From positions 1-64,000 of the forward strand of contig JAIEMN010000022.1 of the NCBI GenBank assembly GCA_019752115.1: 64,000 nt of DNA. The letters are read 5' to 3'. The DNA is from Gemmatimonadaceae bacterium (GTDB taxonomy: Bacteria > Gemmatimonadota > Gemmatimonadetes > Gemmatimonadales > Gemmatimonadaceae). Each line of letters begins with the position of its first letter. Positions within the stretch are counted from its first letter, which is position 1. The notes below the pieces were generated by a model. The model was not told the DNA's origin and did not search any database. It saw only the letters and a program-made list of their open reading frames with translations. Position numbers and translations under genes: made by a program. Below are positions 44,372 to 52,497 of the stretch, piece after piece.

Positions 44372-46428
44372 GCGTCGCCGCCCGTCCACTCTTTGATGGA
44401 CCGATCGTGCGTCGCGCCTTGGGCGAATCGGTCCGCAAGCTCGACCCGCGCCACCTGGTGCGCAACCCGGTCATGTTCGTGGTGCTACTCGGCAGTGTGC
44501 TTACCACGTGCGTACTGATCGCGGATCTCATACAGCGCGCTGGCGCGGTGCTGTTCACCGCGCAGCTCGCCGCCTGGCTGTGGTTCACGGTGCTCTTCGC
44601 GAACTTTGCCGAGGCCATGGCCGAGGGGCGCGGCAAAGCGCAGGCCGACACGCTGCGCGCCTCGCGCGCTGATACGCAGGCCAAGAAGCTCGACGCGACC
44701 CGCGCGCCATACTCCATTCGCGAGTTTGAGCTGATCGGGGCCCCACAGCTTCGCCGTGGCGATCTCGTGGTCTGCTTTCCGGGCGACGTCATCCCCAGCG
44801 ATGGCGAAGTCATTGAAGGCGTGGCCTCGGTGGACGAATCGGCGATCACCGGCGAGAGCGCGCCGGTCATCCGCGAGAGCGGCGGTGATCGCTCGGCCGT
44901 AACCGGCGGCACGAAGGTGCTGAGCGACTACCTTGTCATTCGCATCAGCGCCGATCCGGGCGAGACGTTCATTGATCGCATGATCGCGCTGGTCGAAGGC
45001 GCCGCGCGCCAGAAGACCCCGAATGAGATCGCGCTGACGATCCTGCTCTCCGGGCTCACGATCGTCTTCCTGCTGGCAGTGGTCACGTTGCAGCCGTTCG
45101 CGCTGTACAGCGGGACGCGCCTGTCGGTGCCGGTGCTGGTCGCCCTGCTGGTGTGTCTCATCCCGACCACGATTGGCGGCCTGCTGTCGGCGATCGGCAT
45201 TGCCGGCATGGATCGCCTTATCCAGCAGAATGTCATCGCGATGAGCGGGCGCGCCGTGGAGGCTGCCGGCGATGTGAATACGCTGTTGCTGGACAAGACC
45301 GGGACCATCACCCTCGGCAACCGACAGGCGTGGCAGTTTCTGCCCCTGCCAACGGTATCGGAGCGGGAGTTGGCCGAGCGCGCGCAGTTGGCCAGCCTGG
45401 CCGATGAGACACCCGAGGGGCGCAGCATCGTCGTGCTCGCCAAGGAGCGATTCGGCATTCGCGGACAGGAAGTGGCCGCGTCGGAGTTCGTGCCGTTCTC
45501 GGCCGCCACCCGCATGAGCGGCGTGAATGCGGAAGGGGTGGTGCTGCGCAAAGGTGCCGGCGACGCCGTGGCCCGCTGGCTGGTGGAGCACGGCGCGATC
45601 GTGCCCCCCGAGCTCGAGCAACTCGTGCAGCGCGTGGCGCGCGAAGGGGGGACACCGCTCGTGGTCGGGGAGATCGTGGAGGCGCGCGCGCGCGCGCTCG
45701 GCGTCGTCTACCTCAAGGACGTCGTGAAGGGCGGCATGCGCGAACGGTTCGATCGCCTGCGGGCGATGGGGATTCGCACGGTGATGATCACCGGCGACAA
45801 CCCGCTGACCGCCGCCGCCATCGCCGCCGAAGCCGGTGTGGACGACTTTCTGGCCGAGGCGAAGCCGGAAGACAAGATGGCGCTCATCCGGCGGGAACAG
45901 AGCGGCGGGCGGCTCGTCGCCATGACGGGAGATGGCACCAACGACGCGCCGGCGCTGGCGCAGGCCGACGTGGGCGTGGCGATGAACACCGGCACGCAGG
46001 CGGCCAAAGAAGCCGGGAACATGATCGATCTCGACTCCAACCCGACCAAGCTCATCGAGATCGTGGAGATCGGCAAACAGCTGCTCATGACCCGTGGAGC
46101 GCTGACGACCTTCTCGATCGCCAATGATGTCGCGAAGTACTTCGCGATCATCCCGGCCATGTTCCTCGCGGCGTTCCCGGCACTCGCCGCGCTCAACATC
46201 ATGCGGCTCCACTCGCCGGAGAGCGCGATTTTGTCGAGTGTGATCTTCAACGCGCTGGTGATCGTGGCGCTCATCCCGCTGGCGTTGCGCGGGGTGACCT
46301 ATCGCCCGGCGGCCGCCGGCGTCGTCCTCCGCCGCAACCTCGTGATCTATGGGCTGGGCGGACTGATCGTGCCCTTCGTCGGCATCAAGTTGCTCGACGT
46401 GGCCCTCGTGGCCCTTCACCTCGTCTGA
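44368..46428 (+). CDS. kdpB: K+-transporting ATPase subunit B (P-type ATPase)
   Basis: 686 residues. P-type ATPase motifs: SGESAPV-like TGES in [18 protein letters not shown], phosphorylation site D309 in [13 protein letters not shown] (D307 in E. coli), [39 protein letters not shown] and the nucleotide-binding KGA region. Membrane helices match KdpB. It drives K+ import with KdpA, with KdpC as partner. Starts within the kdpA stop; kdpC follows after two bases. Confidence 0.97.
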   Translation: MSVAARPLFDGPIVRRALGESVRKLDPRHLVRNPVMFVVLLGSVLTTCVLIADLIQRAGAVLFTAQLAAWLWFTVLFANFAEAMAEGRGKAQADTLRASRADTQAKKLDATRAPYSIREFELIGAPQLRRGDLVVCFPGDVIPSDGEVIEGVASVDESAITGESAPVIRESGGDRSAVTGGTKVLSDYLVIRISADPGETFIDRMIALVEGAARQKTPNEIALTILLSGLTIVFLLAVVTLQPFALYSGTRLSVPVLVALLVCLIPTTIGGLLSAIGIAGMDRLIQQNVIAMSGRAVEAAGDVNTLLLDKTGTITLGNRQAWQFLPLPTVSERELAERAQLASLADETPEGRSIVVLAKERFGIRGQEVAASEFVPFSAATRMSGVNAEGVVLRKGAGDAVARWLVEHGAIVPPELEQLVQRVAREGGTPLVVGEIVEARARALGVVYLKDVVKGGMRERFDRLRAMGIRTVMITGDNPLTAAAIAAEAGVDDFLAEAKPEDKMALIRREQSGGRLVAMTGDGTNDAPALAQADVGVAMNTGTQAAKEAGNMIDLDSNPTKLIEIVEIGKQLLMTRGALTTFSIANDVAKYFAIIPAMFLAAFPALAALNIMRLHSPESAILSSVIFNALVIVALIPLALRGVTYRPAAAGVVLRRNLVIYGLGGLIVPFVGIKLLDVALVALHLV

Positions 46429-46430
46429 TC

Positions 46431-47030
46431 ATGTCCCTCTCACTTCGCCTCAACCCTCACCTGCGCCCGGCGCTGGTCCTCACGCTGGTGCTCACCGTGC
46501 TTACTGGCCTGCTCTACCCGGGGCTCGTGACGCTCCTCGCGCAGACCCTCTTCCCGGCGCAGGCCAACGGATCGCTCGTGGTGCGCAACGGCCGTCGCGT
46601 GGGCAGTGCCCTCATCGGGCAGGCGTTCCGTGGCGCCGGGTACCTGCATCCGCGTCCGTCGGCGGCCGGCGGCGGGTACGACGCCTCCGCGTCCAGCGGC
46701 AGCAACAAGGGGCCGACCGACAGCACGCTGGCCGCGCAGATCGCGGCGCGGGTGGACAGCGCGGTCGCCGACGGCGCGACGCGAGGCCGAGTCCCGGCCG
46801 ATCTCGTGACCGCGTCGGCGTCGGGGCTCGACCCCGACCTCTCGCCGGCCAGCGCCCAGCTGCAGGCGGCGCGCGTGGCGACCGCCCGCCGCGTACCATT
46901 GGAAACCGTGAAAGCCCTGATCACGGCGCATATCACTCCGCGGCAGTTCGGCGTGCTCGGTGAGCCTCGCGTGAACGTGCTCGCGGTCAACCTGGCTCTC
47001 GACAGCGCGTTTGGCGTGGGACGTCCATGA
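46431..47030 (+). CDS. kdpC: K+-transporting ATPase subunit C
   Basis: 199 residues, ATG at 46431. One N-terminal transmembrane helix (ALVLTLVLTVLTGLLYPGLVTLL), then LIGQAFRGAGYLHPRPSAAGGGYD, S-G-SN-KGPT, VPADLVTASASGLDPDLSP and a final VNVLAVNLALD, all family hallmarks. KdpC is the accessory subunit of the high-affinity potassium pump. The stop overlaps the start of the downstream beta-barrel gene by four bases. Confidence 0.96.
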   Translation: MSLSLRLNPHLRPALVLTLVLTVLTGLLYPGLVTLLAQTLFPAQANGSLVVRNGRRVGSALIGQAFRGAGYLHPRPSAAGGGYDASASSGSNKGPTDSTLAAQIAARVDSAVADGATRGRVPADLVTASASGLDPDLSPASAQLQAARVATARRVPLETVKALITAHITPRQFGVLGEPRVNVLAVNLALDSAFGVGRP

Positions 47031-48127
47031 TCGCCCTCTGGCTCTGCATTCTCACCAGTGTCGCCGACACCACCCGCACGCTGGCCCGCGACACGGTTCC
47101 GGCCGATACCGCCGTCTCGGTGAAGGTCAGCGGCTTTGTTGATGGCTACGTCGCGTGGGATACGCACCGGCCGCGTTCCCTCGACCGCGCCTTCACCACG
47201 GCGGCGGCGCGTCACAGCGAGTTCAACATCAACCTCGCCTACCTCGATGCCACGCTGAGCGGCCCGCGGGTACGCGGCCGATTCGCCGCCCAGTTCGGGA
47301 CGTCGGTGCAGGCGAACTACGCCGCCGAACCGCGCGTCGGGAACAACAGTGGCCCCGACGTGAGCCGGTTCATCCAGGAAGCCTACGTGGGCTATCAGCT
47401 CCACCCCACCGTGTGGGTCGATGCCGGCGTCTTCTTCGCGCCCTTTGGGGCGGAGAACTGGATCAGCCGCGGCAATCCGGTCTACACGCGGTCGCTGATC
47501 GCCGACAACTGCCCCTACTACGAAAGCGGGGTGCGGCTGACCTGGCAGGCGCGCCCGTCACTGCAACTGCAGGGGCATGTCATCAACGGGTGGCAGAACA
47601 TCAGCGAAACGAATCAGAGCAAGGCGGTCGCCTTCCGCGCCGATTGGACGCCCCACGCTCGCGTGACCCTCACCTACGACACCTTCCTGGGCAACGAACA
47701 GCCCGACTCGCTGCCCGGGCGGCTCCGGCAGTTTCACGAAGGGATCGTCAAGGTCACGATCGATCCCCGTACCTCGCTCGCGGCGACCTTCGACTATGGC
47801 CGGCAACCCCGCTCGGTGGGTACCGGCGCCGATGCCTGGCGCGGCTACGCCGTACTCCTCCGCCGAGAGCTGAGCAGCCGGGTCGGACTCGGTGCACGTG
47901 TCGAGGGGTACAGCGATCCAGCGCAGGTCATCGTGAACACCGGCGGCCCGGCCGGGATCCGCTTGACCGGTGGTTCCGCGAATGTCGATGTGCGGCTGCA
48001 CGCACGCGCCGTCTGGCGGACGGAGTGGCGACAGCTCAGCGCCCGTGATCCCGTGTTTCCCAGTGGCGTGAGCGCGCGCGTGCGGACCAACGCCGTTGGC
48101 GTCAGCAGCCTGGCGCTGACCTTCTGA
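47027..48127 (+). CDS. Putative outer-membrane beta-barrel (porin-like) protein in the kdp operon
   Basis: 366 residues, ATG at 47027 overlapping the kdpC stop. A short signal peptide is likely (MIALWLCILTSVADT). The rest is an alternating hydrophobic/polar pattern typical of a beta-barrel: YVAWDTHRPRSLDRAF, FNINLAYLDATLSG, QEAYVGYQLHPTVWVDAGVFF, ARVTLTYDTFLGNE, and the last residues (VGVSSLALTF) end in Phe as in outer-membrane proteins. It resembles outer-membrane beta-barrel proteins found beside kdp genes in Gemmatimonadota and Bacteroidota-like genomes. It may assist K+ passage through the outer membrane (inference). Confidence 0.75.
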   Translation: MIALWLCILTSVADTTRTLARDTVPADTAVSVKVSGFVDGYVAWDTHRPRSLDRAFTTAAARHSEFNINLAYLDATLSGPRVRGRFAAQFGTSVQANYAAEPRVGNNSGPDVSRFIQEAYVGYQLHPTVWVDAGVFFAPFGAENWISRGNPVYTRSLIADNCPYYESGVRLTWQARPSLQLQGHVINGWQNISETNQSKAVAFRADWTPHARVTLTYDTFLGNEQPDSLPGRLRQFHEGIVKVTIDPRTSLAATFDYGRQPRSVGTGADAWRGYAVLLRRELSSRVGLGARVEGYSDPAQVIVNTGGPAGIRLTGGSANVDVRLHARAVWRTEWRQLSARDPVFPSGVSARVRTNAVGVSSLALTF

Positions 48128-48133
48128 CTCGCG

Positions 48134-49333
48134 ATGTCGGCGCCGAAGCCCCGTCCTGACCTCGGGCACGAGCGTGAACTGCTCGCGCTCGTGCCGAGAC
48201 CCGCCCGTGGGCGGCTCAAGGTGTATGTCGGGTCCGCGGCCGGCGTCGGGAAGACCTTCCGCATGCTGCAGGAGGGCCATGATCTGCGGCGCCGCGGCGT
48301 GGACGTGGTCATCGCCGCCATCGAAACGCACGGACGCCGCGACACGGCCGCGCAGCTGGGCGATCTGGAGCAGGTGCCACTGCGCGCCATCACCTATCGC
48401 GGCGTCACCTTGCACGAGCTCGATCTCGAAGGCGTGATCGCGCGACGCCCGCAGGTCGCCCTCGTGGATGAGCTGGCGCACTCGAACGTGCCCGGTGTCA
48501 CGAACACCAAGCGATGGGAGGATGTCCTCGCCCTGCTCGACGCCGGCGTGAGTGTGATCAGCGCCGTGAACGTGCAGCACGTGGAGTCGCTGAGTCGCGT
48601 GGTCGAGCAGACACTCGGGGTGTCGGTGCGCGAGACCGTGCCCGACTGGATGCTCGCGCGCGCGGATCAGGTCGTGAGCATCGACCTGCCGGCCGACGAG
48701 TTGCGCCAGCGCCTCATCGACGGCAAGGTCTACGCCCCGGAAAAGGTCCCCACCGCCCTCGAACATTTCTTCACCGAAGAGAACCTCACGACGCTGCGCG
48801 AGCTGGCGCTGCGCGAAGTCGCCAGCTCGGTGGATCGCGAGCGTGAAGAGATCGTACGCCGGGAAACGGGACGTCCGGCCCACGCCACGCGCGCGGCCGA
48901 CCGCATCATGGTGGCGATGGCCAGCCATCCCACCAAGACGGCGGCGCTCTTGCGCAAAGCCAGTCGCATCGCCGGGCGACTGAATACGGACTGGTACTGC
49001 GTCTACGTGCAGACCGCCGCCGAACGCGCGGACCGCATCAATGCCACACGCCAGCGCCAGCTGGTGGACAATATCCAGCTCGCCGAACGCATGGGGGCGG
49101 AGTTCGTGAAGCTGAGCGGCGAGGACATCGCCGAGGCACTCGCACGCTTTGCGCGCGAGAAAGGGGTCTCCCTGCTGCTGGTGGGGCAGAGCCGTCGCCG
49201 CTGGTGGCACCGATGGCGGCGCGGATCGGTGGTCGATGCACTGACCCGCAACACCTTCGGGCTCGACGTCCTCGTGGTGACGGAATCGCTGGACACCACC
49301 GGTGCGGGAGCGCGCGAGGATGCCCCGACATGA
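48134..49333 (+). CDS. kdpD: KdpD sensor half (KdpD N-terminal + USP domains)
   Basis: 399 residues, ATG at 48134, seven bases after the porin stop. The N-terminal KdpD domain has the Walker A-like GSAAGVGKT (33-41), then YRGVTLHELDLEGVIARRPQ, LVDELAHSNVPG (Walker B-like) and VNVQHVESL. Residues 245-380 form a universal-stress-protein-like domain (RIMVAMASHPTKTAALLRKAS, VSLLLVGQSRRRW). No membrane segments or kinase domain follow. This is the missing N-terminal part of the kinase encoded at 40862, in line with a split KdpD placed at both ends of the kdp operon. In E. coli this part senses ATP and possibly c-di-AMP or K+. Confidence 0.92.
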   Translation: MSAPKPRPDLGHERELLALVPRPARGRLKVYVGSAAGVGKTFRMLQEGHDLRRRGVDVVIAAIETHGRRDTAAQLGDLEQVPLRAITYRGVTLHELDLEGVIARRPQVALVDELAHSNVPGVTNTKRWEDVLALLDAGVSVISAVNVQHVESLSRVVEQTLGVSVRETVPDWMLARADQVVSIDLPADELRQRLIDGKVYAPEKVPTALEHFFTEENLTTLRELALREVASSVDREREEIVRRETGRPAHATRAADRIMVAMASHPTKTAALLRKASRIAGRLNTDWYCVYVQTAAERADRINATRQRQLVDNIQLAERMGAEFVKLSGEDIAEALARFAREKGVSLLLVGQSRRRWWHRWRRGSVVDALTRNTFGLDVLVVTESLDTTGAGAREDAPT

Positions 49334-50364
49334 AGGTCGCCACGCGGCTCAACCTGGCCATCCTGCCGGCGATTGTGGGGTTGGCGGTGCTGGCTGCCCT
49401 CGCCTACTGGGGGGACCGAGGGCGACAGGCCCCCGAAGTGGTGGTGGCGCTCGCCCTGGTCGCCACCATCGGCTCGGCGGCGCTCTCGTGGCGATCGACC
49501 CGCTTTGTGTCCACGCGCGTCGGCGCGCTCGCGGCGGAGTTCCGCGCGCTGGGGCTCAACGTGGTGCTGCGCGATGCCGCCGACGAGTTCGAAGAGCTCG
49601 CGCGCGTCCGGGAGTCGGTGCGCATGCTGGCGAGCGATCAGGCGCGGCTCCGCGATACCGCGGCCGCTGCGGTGCGGCAGGCGGATGCCGATCGCCGGCG
49701 ACATGATGCCGTGCTCGAGCAGGTGGCGACCACGGTGGCCACCCGACTCGAAGAGGCGCGGCTCGCGCTGCACATCCTGCAAACCAGTCCGTTCGGTGAT
49801 CTGAACGAGAATCAAGAGGAGTTGGTGAGTGCGGCGCGCACGGCGGCGGATGACGCCGACCGGGCGTTGCGGCGCTTCGCGCGACTGGTGAGCATGCCCG
49901 CACGACGTCGCGCGGCGACGCGTGAGTCGGTGCCCGTGCGCGCGCTGCTCGATCCGGTGCTCGCCATGCTGCGCGGTTCCACCAGTGACGACGGCATCTC
50001 GCTCGTGCTGGAGCTGCCGGACACGTTGCCCCCGGTGCTGGTCGATCGGCTGGCGGCCCAGGAGGCGCTGAGCCTGGTGTTCACCGAGCTCGCCGCCGGA
50101 TTGCAACCTGCTGGGGAATGGCGCATCGAGGCGGTTGAGTCGGCCGATGGAGTTACGATCACGGTGGTGCCGGGTCTGCCGGCGCAGGCCGACCACACGC
50201 TACAGCTGCTCCTCGCACGCGCCCTGCTGGAGTCACAATCCGGCGCGCTGCACTGCACGGACCAGTCGCTCACCATTCACCTGCCGGTGCCCCCCGATCG
50301 GATCTGGCGCGCGACGGCCCCCTCCGCCGACGCGCCTGAAAAGCCGAGCTCGTTTCAGCGCTGA
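49330..50364 (+). CDS. Membrane-anchored kinase-like protein, degenerate
   Basis: 344 residues, ATG at 49330 overlapping the stop of the KdpD sensor half. Two hydrophobic segments at the N-terminus (LAILPAIVGLAVLAALAYWG and VVVALALVATIGSAALSW), then a HAMP/coiled-coil-like helical region (100-200, many Ala/Arg/Glu), then a C-terminal fold with some likeness to histidine kinase ATP-binding domains (QEALSLVFTELAAGL, GVTITVVPGLPAQA, LARALLESQSGAL). The canonical HisKA His, N box and G boxes are not visible, so it may be a pseudokinase. It likely acts with the two KdpD parts in potassium sensing. Confidence 0.7.
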   Translation: MKVATRLNLAILPAIVGLAVLAALAYWGDRGRQAPEVVVALALVATIGSAALSWRSTRFVSTRVGALAAEFRALGLNVVLRDAADEFEELARVRESVRMLASDQARLRDTAAAAVRQADADRRRHDAVLEQVATTVATRLEEARLALHILQTSPFGDLNENQEELVSAARTAADDADRALRRFARLVSMPARRRAATRESVPVRALLDPVLAMLRGSTSDDGISLVLELPDTLPPVLVDRLAAQEALSLVFTELAAGLQPAGEWRIEAVESADGVTITVVPGLPAQADHTLQLLLARALLESQSGALHCTDQSLTIHLPVPPDRIWRATAPSADAPEKPSSFQR

Positions 50365-50442
50365 GAAAGCCGCGCGGCCAGTAGTCCGCCCCAAGAAGCC
50401 GTCGATCACACGGCTGAAACGCGCTATCGTTCCGGGCGTAGG

Positions 50443-52437
50443 ATGAGCACGACCCATCTGTCCCACGTCCTTCCTCTTCACATGACCCACTCTGCCCTTC
50501 GCGCGGCCGCCGTCGCGTCGGCGCTGGCCGCGCTCGCCGCCTGTGCGCCCAAGCAGTCGCCCAAGACGGCCCCGACCCCCGCGGTCAATCCCGCCGCCGA
50601 CCCGCGCAACAACCTGAAGGCCGGCCTGTTCGACGCCGAAAAGGCGCTCTCGAACATGAAGCTGGTCGCCGAAGCCAAGTCGCCCAATGGCTTCCTCGGG
50701 ATCACCAACTCCGACCTCGCCTTCACCGGCAAGTACGTCATTCAGGGCAACTACAACGGCCCGGTGGTGTGGGACATCTCCAACCCGTCGAGCCCGCAGC
50801 TTGTCGTAGCCTACGAGTGCCCCGCCTCGCAGAACGACGTCTCGGTGTACAAGAACCTGATGTTCATGTCGGCCGAGGCGAACAATGGCCGCATCGACTG
50901 CAAGCCGGGTGGCGTGAAGGAAGCCGTCAGCAAGGAGCGCATGCGCGGCGTGCGCATTTTCGACATCTCGAACATCAAGGAGCCCAAGCTCCTCGCCAAC
51001 GTGCAGACGTGCCGCGGCTCGCACACGCACACGGTACTCGAAGATCCGAAGGACAAGGAGAACATCTACATCTACGTCTCCGGCTCCTCAGCCATTCGCC
51101 CGAAGGGTGAGCTCGATGTCTGCTCCGCGGCGTCATCGGATTCGGCGAATTCGTCGCGCCTCCGCATCGAGATCATCAAGGTGCCGCTCGCCAATCCGGC
51201 GGCCGCGGCAGTCGTCGGTCGCGCCAACATCTTTGCCGGCCTGACCAACCCGAAGAGCCATGGCGCCACCGCCGCCGAGAAGGCGGAGATGGATGCCAAG
51301 AAGAAGGCGGGCGCGTTCACGTACATGATCCCGGTCATGAACGAAGAGATCGTGCTCCCCGACCAGCTCGTGAAGCCGGTCATCGACAGCATCATGAAGA
51401 AGCGTGGCGCCACGACGCCCAACGCGGCCGACACCGCGGCCGCTCGCCCGGTGGTGAACGCGGCGGTCGCCAAGCTGCTCGAGGCGCAGGGCCTTTCGGC
51501 GCCCAAGGGCAACGCCATCAGCGAAGGCTCGCAGTGCCACGACATCACCGTCTACCCGGCGCTCGGCCTGGCCGGCGGCGCCTGCGAAGGGCACGGCCTG
51601 CTGCTCGACATCAGCAATCCGGTGAATCCGGTGCGCCTTGACGCCGCGGCTGACTCCAACTTCGCCTACTGGCACTCGGCCACGTTCAACAACGACGGCA
51701 CCAAGATCCTCTTCTCCGACGAGTGGGGCGGCGGCGGCGCACCGAAGTGCCGCAACACCGACCAGCTCAACTGGGGTGCTGACGCAATCTTCTCGATCGA
51801 GAACAAGAAGCTCAAGTTCCACAGCTACTACAAGATTCCGACCTACCAGACGGACAAGGAAAACTGCGTCGCGCACAACGGTTCCCTGATTCCGATCCCG
51901 GGGCGTGACGTGATGGTGCAGGCCTTCTATCAGGGTGGCATCACGGTGTTCGACTGGACCGATCCCACGAAGCCGTTCGAAATTGCGAGCTTCGACCGTG
52001 GCCCGGTGGACGGCACGCGCATGCAGATGGGCGGCTCGTGGTCGGTGTACTGGTACAACGGCCATATCATCAGCTCTGAAATCGCGCGCGGCATGGACAT
52101 CGCCGAGCTCACGCCGAGCCAGTATCTCACGCAGAACGAGATCGACGCGGCCAAGACGGTGAAGTGGGACCAGCTGAACGCCCAGGGGCAGCCGAAGATC
52201 TCCTGGCCGCCCAGCTTCCCGCTGGCCAAGGCCTACACGGACCAGCTCGAGCGCAAGTCGTGCCAGGTGAGCACGCTGCGCACGCAGATCGCGGCCGCGG
52301 AGAAGGCAAGCGGCGCGGCGCGCAACACGGCGCTCAACGCGGCGATCGCAGCGGCCGATGCGGCCAAGGGCTGTGACAGCAAGAAGGCGGACCTGCTCAA
52401 GAAGGCGCTGCAGGATCTGATGGCGCCGGCGATGTAA
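50443..52437 (+). CDS. LVIVD-repeat lipoprotein
   Basis: 664 residues from ATG at 50443; an internal ATG at 50482 gives a cleaner lipoprotein signal (lipobox LAAC, C34 in the longer numbering). The mature protein carries LVIVD-type repeats (GPVVWDISNPSSPQLVVAYE, GVRIFDISNIKEPKLLANV, HGLLLDISNPVNPVRL, GITVFDWTDPTKPFEIASFD) that should form a beta-propeller, with inserts rich in Ala/Lys. The last 70 residues are helical. Paired Cys residues suggest disulfides. Located at the surface or in the periplasm; function unknown. The gene ends at a strong hairpin. Confidence 0.85.
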   Translation: MSTTHLSHVLPLHMTHSALRAAAVASALAALAACAPKQSPKTAPTPAVNPAADPRNNLKAGLFDAEKALSNMKLVAEAKSPNGFLGITNSDLAFTGKYVIQGNYNGPVVWDISNPSSPQLVVAYECPASQNDVSVYKNLMFMSAEANNGRIDCKPGGVKEAVSKERMRGVRIFDISNIKEPKLLANVQTCRGSHTHTVLEDPKDKENIYIYVSGSSAIRPKGELDVCSAASSDSANSSRLRIEIIKVPLANPAAAAVVGRANIFAGLTNPKSHGATAAEKAEMDAKKKAGAFTYMIPVMNEEIVLPDQLVKPVIDSIMKKRGATTPNAADTAAARPVVNAAVAKLLEAQGLSAPKGNAISEGSQCHDITVYPALGLAGGACEGHGLLLDISNPVNPVRLDAAADSNFAYWHSATFNNDGTKILFSDEWGGGGAPKCRNTDQLNWGADAIFSIENKKLKFHSYYKIPTYQTDKENCVAHNGSLIPIPGRDVMVQAFYQGGITVFDWTDPTKPFEIASFDRGPVDGTRMQMGGSWSVYWYNGHIISSEIARGMDIAELTPSQYLTQNEIDAAKTVKWDQLNAQGQPKISWPPSFPLAKAYTDQLERKSCQVSTLRTQIAAAEKASGAARNTALNAAIAAADAAKGCDSKKADLLKKALQDLMAPAM

Positions 52438-52456
52438 TCACCGCGCACGCGGGAGC

Positions 52457-52497
52457 AAAAGCGGGGCATGGGGCGTTTCCCCCCATGTCCCGCTTTT
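52457..52497 (+). terminator. Strong hairpin overlapping the next start codon
   Basis: A 17-bp stem (AAAAGCGGGGCATGGGG with CCCCATGTCCCGCTTTT, one G-T pair) around a seven-base loop CGTTTCC, ending in a T-rich arm. It looks like an intrinsic terminator for the LVIVD-protein gene. The start codon of the TonB-dependent receptor gene (ATG at 52485) lies in its 3' arm, so the structure could also control that gene. Confidence 0.75.

Noticed and set aside
44485-46419. A 644-codon minus-strand frame
   Set aside because: Exactly antisense to kdpB, rich in His/Arg/Asp/Gly, without domains. Shadow of a certain gene.
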